Positions 1 through 5,643 of a stretch of DNA of 9,375 bases are shown piece by piece. Position 1 is the first letter of the stretch; the number at the start of each line of letters is the position of its first letter. A program made the translations under genes and the position numbers. Source of the stretch: Lachnospiraceae bacterium (GTDB lineage Bacteria > Bacillota > Clostridia > Lachnospirales > Lachnospiraceae); NCBI GenBank assembly GCA_900766925.1, contig CAAFXG010000306.1:1-9375 (forward strand), written 5' to 3'. Below the pieces are notes generated by a model, which was not told the origin of the DNA, searched no databases, and saw nothing but the letters and a program-made list of their open reading frames with translations.

Positions 1-1
1 A

Positions 2-952
2 CTGAATCAGGAACTTATTGGCAATAATGCAAATACAAGTGGTAGTTATATGCCTACAGATAAGCAGATGCATGAACTTCTTTATACCGCAAGTGTGTAC
101 AAGCGTCCTGCATTAAGAATTATTCTTGATAGAATTGAACTTCACGATAATCCAGCGCCTGTAGATTTATCTGCGCTGAGTGTGGAGCATTTAATGCCAC
201 AGACAGCAACAGAAGAGTGGTTGGAGGAACTTGATACTGATATGGAAACATATCAGGAAAATATACATAGAATTGGAAATCTGACCCTTGCAGCTAAACA
301 TGATAATAGCAAGATGAGTAACCTTCAATGGGGGTTCAAGAATGCTATTTTAGAGAATACTGGACACTTGAAGATGAATGAAGAGATTCTGAAAGTTGCA
401 CAGTGGAATCTTGAAGAAATTAATAAGCGTACAACACAGATGATAAATCGAATCTGTGAAATATATCCTTATCCAGATGTTGTAGCAAGCAAAGGCGATG
501 CGGACTGTGTTGATGAAAATACTGCACTTGATATGTGTGTTAAATATGGCGTTGGAAATGAAGATATAGAAGCAGTTAAAAAGCGTAGAGCATATAAGAA
601 AAAAGATAACTCAATGGGATACATTATTGTTGTTTCCAAAATGTATCTTCAGGGAGATAAAGAAAAGTATTGGTTTGGCTATAGAGAAAAAAGATTTGAC
701 CAGGTTTCAGAATGCCAGGATTATTCACTGGTTTTGGGATGCCGTAATGAAAAGACCCTGGTTGTAAGATTTCCGAAGGCATTTATAGAATCACATTTGA
801 ATGAGTTGAATAATTCGATAGATGCTGAAGGCAATATTAAGCATTACCATATTGTGATATTTAAGAATACAGACGGAAAGGTTACGATGCTCCTTTCTAA
901 GCCTGATATTCAGGAAATTGATATATCTGAATATGTTGTTGGTGAAGAGTAA
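2..952 (+). CDS. GmrSD-like HNH (DUF1524) nuclease protein, C-terminal part
   Basis: The frame is open from the first bases, so the gene starts upstream; the ATG at 50 is internal. Counting from that ATG, residues 45-91 carry the DUF1524/HNH signature: EHLMPQ (His47), a Trp at 57, IHRIGNLTL (His73, Asn77) and the HDNSKMSN stretch (Asn86, Ser87). In GmrSD-type enzymes this module cuts DNA, often modified phage DNA, and is joined to an N-terminal DUF262 NTP-binding domain that would lie outside this window. About 160 residues follow the nuclease core. They include YWFGYREKRF and a stretch around LVLGCRNEKTLVVRFPKAFI, and look like a separate accessory domain that I cannot name. Type IV restriction or phage defence is the likely role by family. 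The start, and whether DUF262 is intact, cannot be seen. Confidence 0.85.
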   Translation: MNQELIGNNANTSGSYMPTDKQMHELLYTASVYKRPALRIILDRIELHDNPAPVDLSALSVEHLMPQTATEEWLEELDTDMETYQENIHRIGNLTLAAKHDNSKMSNLQWGFKNAILENTGHLKMNEEILKVAQWNLEEINKRTTQMINRICEIYPYPDVVASKGDADCVDENTALDMCVKYGVGNEDIEAVKKRRAYKKKDNSMGYIIVVSKMYLQGDKEKYWFGYREKRFDQVSECQDYSLVLGCRNEKTLVVRFPKAFIESHLNELNNSIDAEGNIKHYHIVIFKNTDGKVTMLLSKPDIQEIDISEYVVGEE

Positions 953-970
953 AAGGATCCAGGGATTATT

Positions 971-1063
971 ATGATGGATGATTTTGATTTTGGACAATTT
1001 CATAGAGGACCAATGCCATTACCAATGAATCAGTTGAAGATGCGGAACGAATGGTTCAGGTAA
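971..1063 (+). CDS. Possible 30-residue ORF, unrecognised
   Basis: A short frame begins MMDDFDFGQFHRGP and ends at a TAA that overlaps the start of the recognisable macro-domain fragment in another frame. AGGGA lies 5 bases before the ATG, a weak but usable ribosome binding site, and the frame starts 18 bases after the nuclease stop. It matches nothing I know. It may be the start of a gene whose body was lost in the deletion that truncated the neighbouring macro-domain gene, or just an open frame. Confidence 0.2.
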   Translation: MMDDFDFGQFHRGPMPLPMNQLKMRNEWFR

Positions 1064-1328
1064 TGATTCAGATGCAAGACTGTTAGCGGCATGTTATAGG
1101 AACTCATTGGATTTGGCGAAGGAGAACAATCTTCATAGCATTGCTTTTCCTGCAATATCAACCGGTGTATATGGATATCCACTAGCTGATGCTACTGAGG
1201 TTGCAGTTGGGGCTGTTAAAGATTGGATGAATCGTAATAATGATTATGCGATGGATATTACATTCTGTTGCTTTGATAAGAGGACAAGCGACATATACAA
1301 CCGGGAGCTGAAAAGGATGCGGTTGTAG
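1038..1328 (+). pseudogene. Truncated macro-domain (ADP-ribose-binding) gene, C-terminal half only
   Basis: The frame reads GNDSDARLLAACYRNSLDLA, then IAFPAISTGVYGYP. This is the characteristic second half of macro domains of the O-acetyl-ADP-ribose deacetylase type, including the phosphate-binding ISTGVYGYP loop. A stop at 1035-1037 closes the frame upstream, and only 85 bases separate that stop from the nuclease gene. The N-terminal half of roughly 80-90 residues, with its GDIT and NAAN substrate-binding motifs, is therefore absent. A TTG at 1107 could start a 73-residue peptide, but it has no convincing ribosome binding site and would lack the catalytic Asn region. I call it a decayed remnant. 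Macro domains read or remove ADP-ribose marks and occur in some defence modules, so it may once have worked near the nuclease. Confidence 0.75.
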
Positions 1329-1365
1329 AAAAAATAAGTAATGAAAGGTAAAAGAAGTGTAGAAA

Positions 1366-1587
1366 ATGTCATTGTTTGGGAAGAAGAAAGCCGAATCAAA
1401 ATTTGAATATGACCCTAACAGACATAAGGCAGTGCTAAAGTGCAGCATATGTAATGGTGAACAAGTTGCGGGTTTTAAAGATATTCAGTCTGGGCACTTT
1501 TTCGAGGTTATGTTGATACGTAGTGGGCAGGATCTTGACTCATTTATGGAAATGTATGATCTTAGTTCTGTCACAAAGGAGTATTAA
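1366..1587 (+). CDS. Small conserved-looking protein with single CxxC
   Basis: This is a 73-residue protein starting MSLFGKKKAESKFEYD. It has a basic N-terminus, one CSIC pair at residues 26-29 in VLKCSICNGEQVAGF, and a compact hydrophobic and acidic C-terminal part ending TKEY. There is no signal peptide or membrane segment. The pattern resembles a small conserved family I associate from memory with Lachnospiraceae, but I know no function for it. With only one CxxC it could bind metal only as a dimer or use the pair for redox. The ribosome binding site is weak (GAAAGG about 15 bases upstream, AGAAG closer). It begins 37 bases after the macro-domain remnant on the same strand and may share its transcript. 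Confidence 0.6.
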   Translation: MSLFGKKKAESKFEYDPNRHKAVLKCSICNGEQVAGFKDIQSGHFFEVMLIRSGQDLDSFMEMYDLSSVTKEY

Positions 1588-1629
1588 TTCTATTCGAAGA
1601 GCCCTAAGTGTATTGGAGGGATTACTATA

Positions 1630-1809
1630 ATGAGTAATTCGCGTGCTATTGACAGGGAATTGGCAACTTCAATCTATAAACAAACAAAGAATGAAAATTT
1701 CACCCGTAATATCTGTATGTTCATGGATACTGATGAACAGAAGAAAGAATTAATCCTATTTATCAAAGAAAAATCCAACATTAACAGAAATCAATCAGCG
1801 TTCTTTTGA
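1630..1809 (+). CDS. Small hypothetical protein, possibly frameshifted
   Basis: A 59-residue frame, MSNSRAIDRELATSIYKQ and onward, has a strong ribosome binding site (GGAGGG at 1615-1620, nine bases before the ATG). The sequence is mostly helical and charged with no motif I recognise. The reading ends NRNQSAFF. In the next frame over the same DNA, protein-like coding continues as QRSFEMVMEKPALRTSD to a TGA at 1847-1849, just before the ribosome binding site of the next gene. That spacing and the natural look of the continuation suggest a one-base frameshift in an original protein of about 73 residues. Either the 59-residue product is real or the gene is broken. Confidence 0.5.
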   Translation: MSNSRAIDRELATSIYKQTKNENFTRNICMFMDTDEQKKELILFIKEKSNINRNQSAFF

Positions 1810-1874
1810 GATGGTGATGGAAAAACCGGCACTGCGTACTAGCGATTGATATAGGGAGGATCCACCACGGATTA

Positions 1875-2480
1875 TTGGAAAAGATGTATATGAAAAAAAC
1901 AGTATGTCCGAAATGCAAATCAGAAAATATAATACCGGTAAGATACGGAGAAGCTAATATTGAAGCAATAATAGCAGGAAGAATAAAACCCGGCAGTCAT
2001 CTGGTAAATAAAGATGGATGCAAAATGCCTGATAAATACTGTAAAGATTGCAAGTATGAATGGAGCATGGACCATTTTGTGGCTGAGGATATTGTTAAGG
2101 TCAGATTCCGGTACTGGAATAATTTTCGAATTTATCAGGATGATTCTACTGAAGAAGGGCAGTGGGCATTTGAGATATTACCGGATGGAACAATAAAGTA
2201 TTATTCATATCCGAGTAGCGGAAGAAGAGTTCTTGATAAAATGAAGGTAATTGTGCCAAAGGAAAAGGTGACAGATTTCTATAATGAGGTAATCTGGCTG
2301 TACCGCCCCTGGACTGTAATTGAAAAATGCATGATTTCTGATGGCTCAAGTTATGAGCTTACAATCACGTATAAAGATAACAGAAAAAGGAAATTTCATG
2401 GTGATATAGGTGGCGGAACAGTTGATAATACAGTGATTGATTTTCTAAAGACAATTCCTGAGTTAGCAGAAAAGATATAG
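1875..2480 (+). CDS. Zinc-ribbon protein, function unknown
   Basis: The N-terminal part carries CPKC (residues 11-14 from the TTG start) and YCKDCKYEW (Cys56, Cys59) about 42 residues later: a split zinc ribbon of the CPKCGS...CKDCGYEW type seen in many uncharacterised bacterial proteins. The remaining ~140 residues are a mixed domain rich in aromatic residues (VRFRYWNNFRIYQ, WLYRPWTVIEKCMIS) with a strand-like C-terminus. There is no membrane segment, so a soluble cytoplasmic protein is likely. The start is uncertain. GGGAGG at 1854-1859 lies 15 bases before TTG 1875, while ATG at 1884 or 1890 would be further from it; ATG 1890 (MKKTVCPKC) looks most like a family start. It is probably co-transcribed with the small gene before it. 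Confidence 0.7.
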   Translation: MEKMYMKKTVCPKCKSENIIPVRYGEANIEAIIAGRIKPGSHLVNKDGCKMPDKYCKDCKYEWSMDHFVAEDIVKVRFRYWNNFRIYQDDSTEEGQWAFEILPDGTIKYYSYPSSGRRVLDKMKVIVPKEKVTDFYNEVIWLYRPWTVIEKCMISDGSSYELTITYKDNRKRKFHGDIGGGTVDNTVIDFLKTIPELAEKI

Positions 2481-2518
2481 GTGAACGTATTAGTAATGAG
2501 TTGTAAATAAGGAAAAAG

Positions 2519-2619
2519 AATTGCTCCCCTGGGAGTTTGGGCACGGGGAGCACATAGAAATTAAACGTTTTGGTATTTTCAAAACGTATTAATTTCTTGG
2601 AAGGGGGTTCGGAATGGTA
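2519..2619 (+). repeat. 101-bp structured repeat element, copy 1
   Basis: This 101-bp stretch recurs at 6357-6457 with 7 substitutions and no gaps. It has two hairpins: an 8-bp GC stem TGCTCCCC/GGGGAGCA (2522-2529 with 2545-2552), and a 17-bp AT-rich stem (2556-2572 with 2580-2597, one bulged A at 2588) closing a GTATTTT loop. It ends in GGAAGGGGGTTCGGAATGG, which looks like a ribosome binding site with an ATG at 2613, but that frame stops after seven codons here. On the minus strand the GC hairpin is followed by ATTCTTTTT, as in an intrinsic terminator. The sequence diverges immediately after GGTA at both copies. Confidence 0.85.
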
Positions 2620-2677
2620 CCCTCAAAACCAAAATAAAAAAACGAAAATGAAATGATAATAAAAATACAACAAAACA

Positions 2678-2738
2678 GTGCATACCACGCAATTTTTCCG
2701 TAGAACCGGGAGAATGTTGCGTGGTACGCACTTTTTTT
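2678..2738 (+). terminator. Long-stem intrinsic terminator
   Basis: The arms at 2678-2692 and 2717-2731 (GTGCATACCACGCAA with TTGCGTGGTACGCAC) pair over 15 positions with one A-C mismatch, followed by seven T. The 24-base loop can pair further. It sits upstream of the HIRAN operon, with no clear gene between it and repeat copy 1, so it probably ends transcripts from the zinc-ribbon gene. The stem is much longer than termination needs, which leaves room for another role. Confidence 0.6.
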
Positions 2739-2740
2739 AA

Positions 2741-2881
2741 TTGTGCTTCTTCCTGCTCTGAAATGCTGTATTTTCAAGCCATCATGTAACGTACTTGCGA
2801 GTCCCGATTTATGACAGAGCAGGAAAATATAATTAAGGTATCAAATAAAGTTGTGCTAAAACGGCCGGAAAGGAAGAAGCA
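2741..2881 (+). promoter_or_regulatory. Leader with competing stems before the HIRAN operon
   Basis: TTCCTGCTCTG (2750-2760) pairs perfectly with CAGAGCAGGAA (2815-2825). Overlapping it, GCTTCTTCC (2745-2753) pairs perfectly with GGAAGAAGC (2872-2880), the ribosome binding site just before the ATG at 2882. The two pairings share 2750-2753 and exclude one another, the layout of a translational on/off switch. A TATAAT at 2828-2833 without a good -35 box is a possible internal promoter; a transcript starting there would lack the switch. The structure is read by eye only. Confidence 0.3.
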
Positions 2882-3496
2882 ATGAAGAATGAAAGAATTG
2901 TAAGTCTTGGAACAACGTCAATGATTTACCATAAGCCCGGATGCAGATATGTAGAGAGAATAAAGTATAAGAACAGGATGTCGCTCCCAAAGGGCGATGC
3001 CAGAGCTGAAGGATATCATATCTGCAGGTATTGTAATAACATGAATCATCACATTAAGGCTGAGGAGAACTCACTTGATTATTTTGAAAGAAGTAAGAAG
3101 ATGCAGTTTAAGTATATTAATGGAATTCTTTATGTGAAATCAGAGATTGGTTGCTGGAAGCTTGTATATGTTCGCAGGGAGGAAAAGATTGCATTGTATC
3201 ACCGCAATGCGACAACAAAGGAACTTGATTTTGAGCATCCACAGTTCGAAGCATATCATCGACAGGAAGACAAAATGTTTTGCAATTCAATTGAGGGATG
3301 CCTTGATTACATCTATGAGCACGACAAATACAAGGCTGCGGTTGGACGAGGAGAAACGGTTACGAGGTTTTCAAGTAAGAAATATGCAAGACGCGAAGCT
3401 AAGGCACAGAGAAAACGACAGAATAAAAGACTGGATTATCTCTTTAAGGTAATAGAGGGTCAGAATACAGGGTTAAAGAATATATCATATTGTTAG
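2882..3496 (+). CDS. Ada-like metal-site protein, basic C-terminus
   Basis: A 204-residue soluble protein. Its N-terminal ~55 residues read YHKPGC (His17, Cys21), then GYHICRYC (Cys48, Cys51). This H-x3-C plus C-x2-C arrangement, with the GYxxCxxC ending, resembles the Ada-like metal-binding motif common in small bacterial DNA-associated proteins, where it holds zinc. The middle part is unassigned. Residues ~160-190 are strongly basic (FSSKKYARREAKAQRKRQNK), suggesting nucleic acid binding. Translation starts at the ATG preceded by GGAAAGGAAGAAGC. It is first in a tight operon: the HIRAN gene begins 12 bases after its stop. A DNA-related role is an inference from the metal motif, basic tail and HIRAN neighbour. 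Confidence 0.7.
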   Translation: MKNERIVSLGTTSMIYHKPGCRYVERIKYKNRMSLPKGDARAEGYHICRYCNNMNHHIKAEENSLDYFERSKKMQFKYINGILYVKSEIGCWKLVYVRREEKIALYHRNATTKELDFEHPQFEAYHRQEDKMFCNSIEGCLDYIYEHDKYKAAVGRGETVTRFSSKKYARREAKAQRKRQNKRLDYLFKVIEGQNTGLKNISYC

Positions 3497-3508
3497 GAGG
3501 AAGAGATT

Positions 3509-3808
3509 ATGGAGAGAAAATATTTTACAATTGCAGGAACAAGTCATCACTTCGGAAGTGATTTCATGGAGCCAAAGATGAAGGTAAAGTTAACAAAGGA
3601 ACCGGATAATGAATTCGATAAGGAGGCAATTAAGGTAGAAATGGATGGTCTCGGACTTGTAGGTTATGTGGCAAACAGCCCCTATACAGTTAAGGGCGAG
3701 AGTATGAGTGCTGGCAGGCTTTATGATAAAATCGGAGATTCGGCAGAGGGAATTGTTCTTTATGTGACTGAGCATGGAATTATCTGCTATGTAAACGAGG
3801 AGGAATAG
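3509..3808 (+). CDS. Stand-alone HIRAN domain protein
   Basis: A 99-residue protein made almost entirely of one HIRAN domain. FTIAGTSHHFG opens it, KLTKEPDNEFDKEAIKVEM gives the core EPdNxxDkeAIkV signature at about residues 29-47, and LGLVGYVANSPY is the following iGYV strand. HIRAN domains in HLTF/Rad5 helicases bind single-stranded or damaged DNA ends, recognising the 3'-OH. Free-standing bacterial versions are thought to act in DNA repair or stress, or as sensors in mobile or defence regions. AGGAGG sits directly before the start, overlapping the stop of the upstream gene. The EF-hand gene follows three bases after its stop, so the three are almost surely co-transcribed. Confidence 0.85.
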   Translation: MERKYFTIAGTSHHFGSDFMEPKMKVKLTKEPDNEFDKEAIKVEMDGLGLVGYVANSPYTVKGESMSAGRLYDKIGDSAEGIVLYVTEHGIICYVNEEE

Positions 3809-3811
3809 ATT

Positions 3812-3970
3812 ATGCCGGGACTTTTTGGCGATATGTTTGACTTTAATCATGATGGGAAACTTGATTCCTTTGAGAGTGGAGCTGAGTTTATGTTCTTTAA
3901 GGACGTGGTAATGAAAGATTCTGATAAAGAATCAGAATCCGATAAAGAAAATACGGATTCAGAGGATTGA
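3812..3970 (+). CDS. 52-residue EF-hand mini-protein
   Basis: The sequence starts MPGLFGDMFDFNHDGKLDSFE. Residues 10-21 fit a 12-residue EF-hand calcium loop at the key positions: Asp10, Asn12, Asp14, Gly15, Leu17, Asp18 and Glu21 (loop positions 1, 3, 5, 6, 8, 9, 12). A short helix (SGAEFMFFKDVVM) follows, then an acidic Ser/Asp/Glu tail from about residue 36 to the end. There is no signal peptide, so it would act inside the cell. The ribosome binding site GAGGAGG lies inside the end of the HIRAN gene, and its ATG is three bases past that stop, indicating coupled translation. Similar tiny LFDxNxDGKLDxxE proteins are, to my recollection, common in gut Clostridia with unknown function. Confidence 0.75.
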   Translation: MPGLFGDMFDFNHDGKLDSFESGAEFMFFKDVVMKDSDKESESDKENTDSED

Positions 3971-4040
3971 AGTAAAAACGGATGAATTGGTTGCACCAGG
4001 CGCAAAATAAGATAAACATAGAGGAAAAGTTGCTTATAAG

Positions 4041-4157
4041 ATGACTGCCGGTGAGAGGCTCCTTGCGATAAGATTGTCATATAGACTTACAGACTTACGC
4101 ATGGAGGAACAAAGTATATGGATAATCTTATCAGCATACCAAATGATACATCGCTAA
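4041..4157 (+). pseudogene. Possible decayed small-gene fragment
   Basis: A 38-residue frame begins MTAGERLLAIRLSYRL. The MTAGERLLAIRL phrase looks like real protein and resembles a recurring N-terminal or internal phrase in small Clostridial proteins I half remember. It then runs out of frame sense and overlaps the next gene by 40 bases. There is no good ribosome binding site. Just inside its end lies a tandem AGACTTAC repeat (4083-4098). I read it as a probable remnant, with low confidence. Confidence 0.2.
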
Positions 4158-4492
4158 AGAAGTTGGTGGCGCTTGGGAATAAGCTTGAGGAAGTGCTGCA
4201 GGAACAATTCGGTATCTATGGTCCAACAGTATATTGGCAACTATTAGACGAAGAACTGATGATGCAAATACTTATAAGAATTGAAAATAGTCACATTCTT
4301 TTTGGGAAGGTTGATTTTTCGAGCGATGCGTCAGACGAAAATGCAAAAGAATACTCGCTTCGTTTCTACAGTTCCCTTCCGGAAGAAATGTTTAGGTATA
4401 GCAAAGAAAGACTTTTAGAATGGTCGATAATCGAAAAAAATGTGGCTGATTATGTTATTAAGGAAATAGAAGGAGACATATGGATATTTTGA
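4118..4492 (+). CDS. Hypothetical 124-residue protein
   Basis: A soluble acidic protein starting MDNLISIPNDTSLKKLVALG, with a good ribosome binding site (GGAGG at 4101-4105). A helical first third (KKLVALGNKLEEVLQEQFG) is followed by alternating strand-like stretches (MMQILIRIENSHILFGKVDF, EYSLRFYSSL) and a helical end. No catalytic motif, signal peptide or membrane segment is visible, and I do not recognise the family. It lies about 150 bases after the EF-hand gene, so it may or may not be in that operon. Size and acidity would fit an immunity-type or adaptor protein, but nothing shows that. Confidence 0.6.
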   Translation: MDNLISIPNDTSLKKLVALGNKLEEVLQEQFGIYGPTVYWQLLDEELMMQILIRIENSHILFGKVDFSSDASDENAKEYSLRFYSSLPEEMFRYSKERLLEWSIIEKNVADYVIKEIEGDIWIF

Positions 4493-4575
4493 GAAATACA
4501 AGAAGAAGCATAAAGGAATATGCTCTTGAAGTGGTAATAAGCATAAGTTTATTTGCTGGAAAAAATACAGTTTAA
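4480..4575 (+). CDS. Possible 31-residue peptide overlapping upstream gene
   Basis: An ATG at 4480 lies inside the last codons of the 124-residue gene, four bases after AAGGAG (4470-4475), and opens a 31-residue frame: MDILRNTRRSIKEYALEVVI, then SISLFAGKNTV. It is a basic N-terminus followed by a short hydrophobic helix. The ribosome binding site and overlap suit translational coupling, but the length is too small to exclude chance. Confidence 0.25.
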   Translation: MDILRNTRRSIKEYALEVVISISLFAGKNTV

Positions 4576-4576
4576 G

Positions 4577-4590
4577 TGATACAATATAAT
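4577..4590 (+). promoter_or_regulatory. Extended -10 promoter-like box
   Basis: TGATACAAT (4577-4585) matches an extended -10 element (TG-N-TAnAAT) and overlaps a TATAAT at 4585-4590. No good -35 box is found at 16-18 bases; TTGCTG at 4553-4558 is too far. A start near 4592 would give a transcript of about 110 bases ending at the terminator at 4675-4704. Confidence 0.35.
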
Positions 4591-4591
4591 A

Positions 4592-4704
4592 CATATTTGT
4601 TGTTGATTTTTATGAGAGGTACTGTGTTGAAATAAAAAGAATTCAATCCCCGTTTTCATATAGAACTACTGATGGCATCCGGGCAAATTCTGGATGCACT
4701 TTTT
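4592..4704 (+). ncRNA. Candidate small RNA, promoter-to-terminator unit without ORF
   Basis: About 110 bases lie between the extended -10 box and the terminator hairpin, with no start codon that opens a plausible frame. It contains a C-rich single-stranded stretch (AATCCCCG at 4645-4652) of the kind small RNAs use to pair with ribosome binding sites. It could also be only the leader and attenuator of the EcsC-family gene 74 bases further on. Low confidence. Confidence 0.25.
4675..4704 (+). terminator. Intrinsic terminator
   Basis: GCATCC (4675-4680) pairs with GGATGC (4692-4697) around a GGGCAAATTCT loop, followed by ACTTTTT. It is a compact stem with a T tract, 74 bases before the EcsC-family start codon. 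It closes the candidate small RNA, or attenuates read-through from upstream genes. Confidence 0.6.
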
Positions 4705-4719
4705 ATAGGATAACCGTTT

Positions 4720-4770
4720 TTGTAAATCCGCGAAATTTACAAGCTATATTGATGAATAAACAATAGGAGG
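4720..4770 (+). promoter_or_regulatory. Promoter region of EcsC-family gene with palindrome
   Basis: TTGTAAAT (4720-4727) and ATTTACAA (4735-4742) form a perfect inverted repeat around CCGCGAA. TTGTAA within it can serve as a -35 box for TATATT at 4745-4750 (19-base spacing, slightly long). A symmetrical site filling the spacer is the classic place for a repressor to block RNA polymerase. The strong AGGAGG at 4765-4770 sets the start at ATG 4778. Confidence 0.45.
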
Positions 4771-4777
4771 CTTGAGC

Positions 4778-5527
4778 ATGGCTGAAAATAAAAAAGAGAA
4801 AAAGAAACTTGTAACACAAGAAGATATTATGAAAATGCTTGATACTTGTTATGATAAGTCATTGCATGGCATTAATAAGGTGAGTCCACCAATTGAACAG
4901 TTTGCAAATGATTATCTGAAAAAGGAACAAGATAAGAAAAAGGCTACAAAGGAAATGTTAAAAAATCAGATTGCTAAATGCGCCACTTCGGGGTTTATTA
5001 CAGGTTTTGGTGGAGCAATTACAATGCCTGTGACTATTCCGGCAAATATTGGCAGTGTTTTATATGTTCAGATGAGAATGATTGCTTGTACTGCTTATTT
5101 GGCGGGGTATGATTTAAACAGTGATCAAGTTCAGACATTTGTATATGCGTGTTTAGCAGGTGTTTCTGTTAACGGGGTTGTTAAGCAAGCCGGAATTAAA
5201 GTCGGAGTAAAAATGGCTGAAAAAGCTATTCAAAAGATACCTGGCAAGGCGCTAATGAAAATAAATCAAAAAATAGGGTTTAGATTTATTACCAAGTTTG
5301 GACAAAAGGGAATTGTTAATCTTGGAAAAATGATACCAGGTGTTGGTGCTGTTATTAATGGTGGCCTAGATTTTGCAGAAACAAAGATTATTGCAGATAG
5401 AGCATATAAGATGTTCTTTGAAGGTGATTTCTCGGCAGGTGAGAAGAATGAAGATGATGATGAGGTTATCATTGTCGAGGCAGAGAATATTGTTGAGACT
5501 GAAGAGAATCCAAGTGAGAAGTCATAA
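4778..5527 (+). CDS. EcsC family protein
   Basis: A 249-residue protein. The core at about residues 68-135 reads SGFITGFGGAITMPVTIPAN, then VLYVQMRMIACTAYLAGYDL, SDQVQTFVYACLAGVSVNG and VKQAGIKVGVKMAEKAI. This matches the EcsC family, named from the third gene of the Bacillus ecs locus, whose molecular role is not settled. The first 60 residues are charged and helical (KKEKKKLVTQEDIMKML), and the last ~35 are strongly acidic (EDDDEVIIVEAEN), so the protein has a hydrophobic, glycine-rich, membrane-prone centre with soluble ends. A TTG at 4772 is only one base after AGGAGG and is rejected; ATG 4778 has ideal seven-base spacing. It stands alone with its own promoter and operator-like palindrome. 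There is no ecsA or ecsB transporter gene nearby. Confidence 0.85.
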   Translation: MAENKKEKKKLVTQEDIMKMLDTCYDKSLHGINKVSPPIEQFANDYLKKEQDKKKATKEMLKNQIAKCATSGFITGFGGAITMPVTIPANIGSVLYVQMRMIACTAYLAGYDLNSDQVQTFVYACLAGVSVNGVVKQAGIKVGVKMAEKAIQKIPGKALMKINQKIGFRFITKFGQKGIVNLGKMIPGVGAVINGGLDFAETKIIADRAYKMFFEGDFSAGEKNEDDDEVIIVEAENIVETEENPSEKS

Positions 5528-5643
5528 TATTTTTCAGATTAATATTGCATTCAAGTTTTGTGACTTGAGTGCTTTCGCCAAAGTAAAAAAAGTGGTCAAA
5601 AAATAAAAAACATTCTTGATTTATGGTGAAATGTATCAGTTTA

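Noticed and set aside
2519..2619. Group II intron end, integron attC site or IS200/IS605 end
   Set aside because: There is no domain V sequence, no RYYYAAC/GTTRRRY core, and no transposase, reverse transcriptase or integrase in the window.
3590..4080. Minus-strand ORFs across the HIRAN and EF-hand genes
   Set aside because: They run antisense to well-supported genes, have no ribosome binding sites and encode low-complexity Ser-rich or hydrophobic sequence.
4772..4777. TTG start for the EcsC-family gene
   Set aside because: It is one base after AGGAGG; the ATG at 4778 has ideal spacing.
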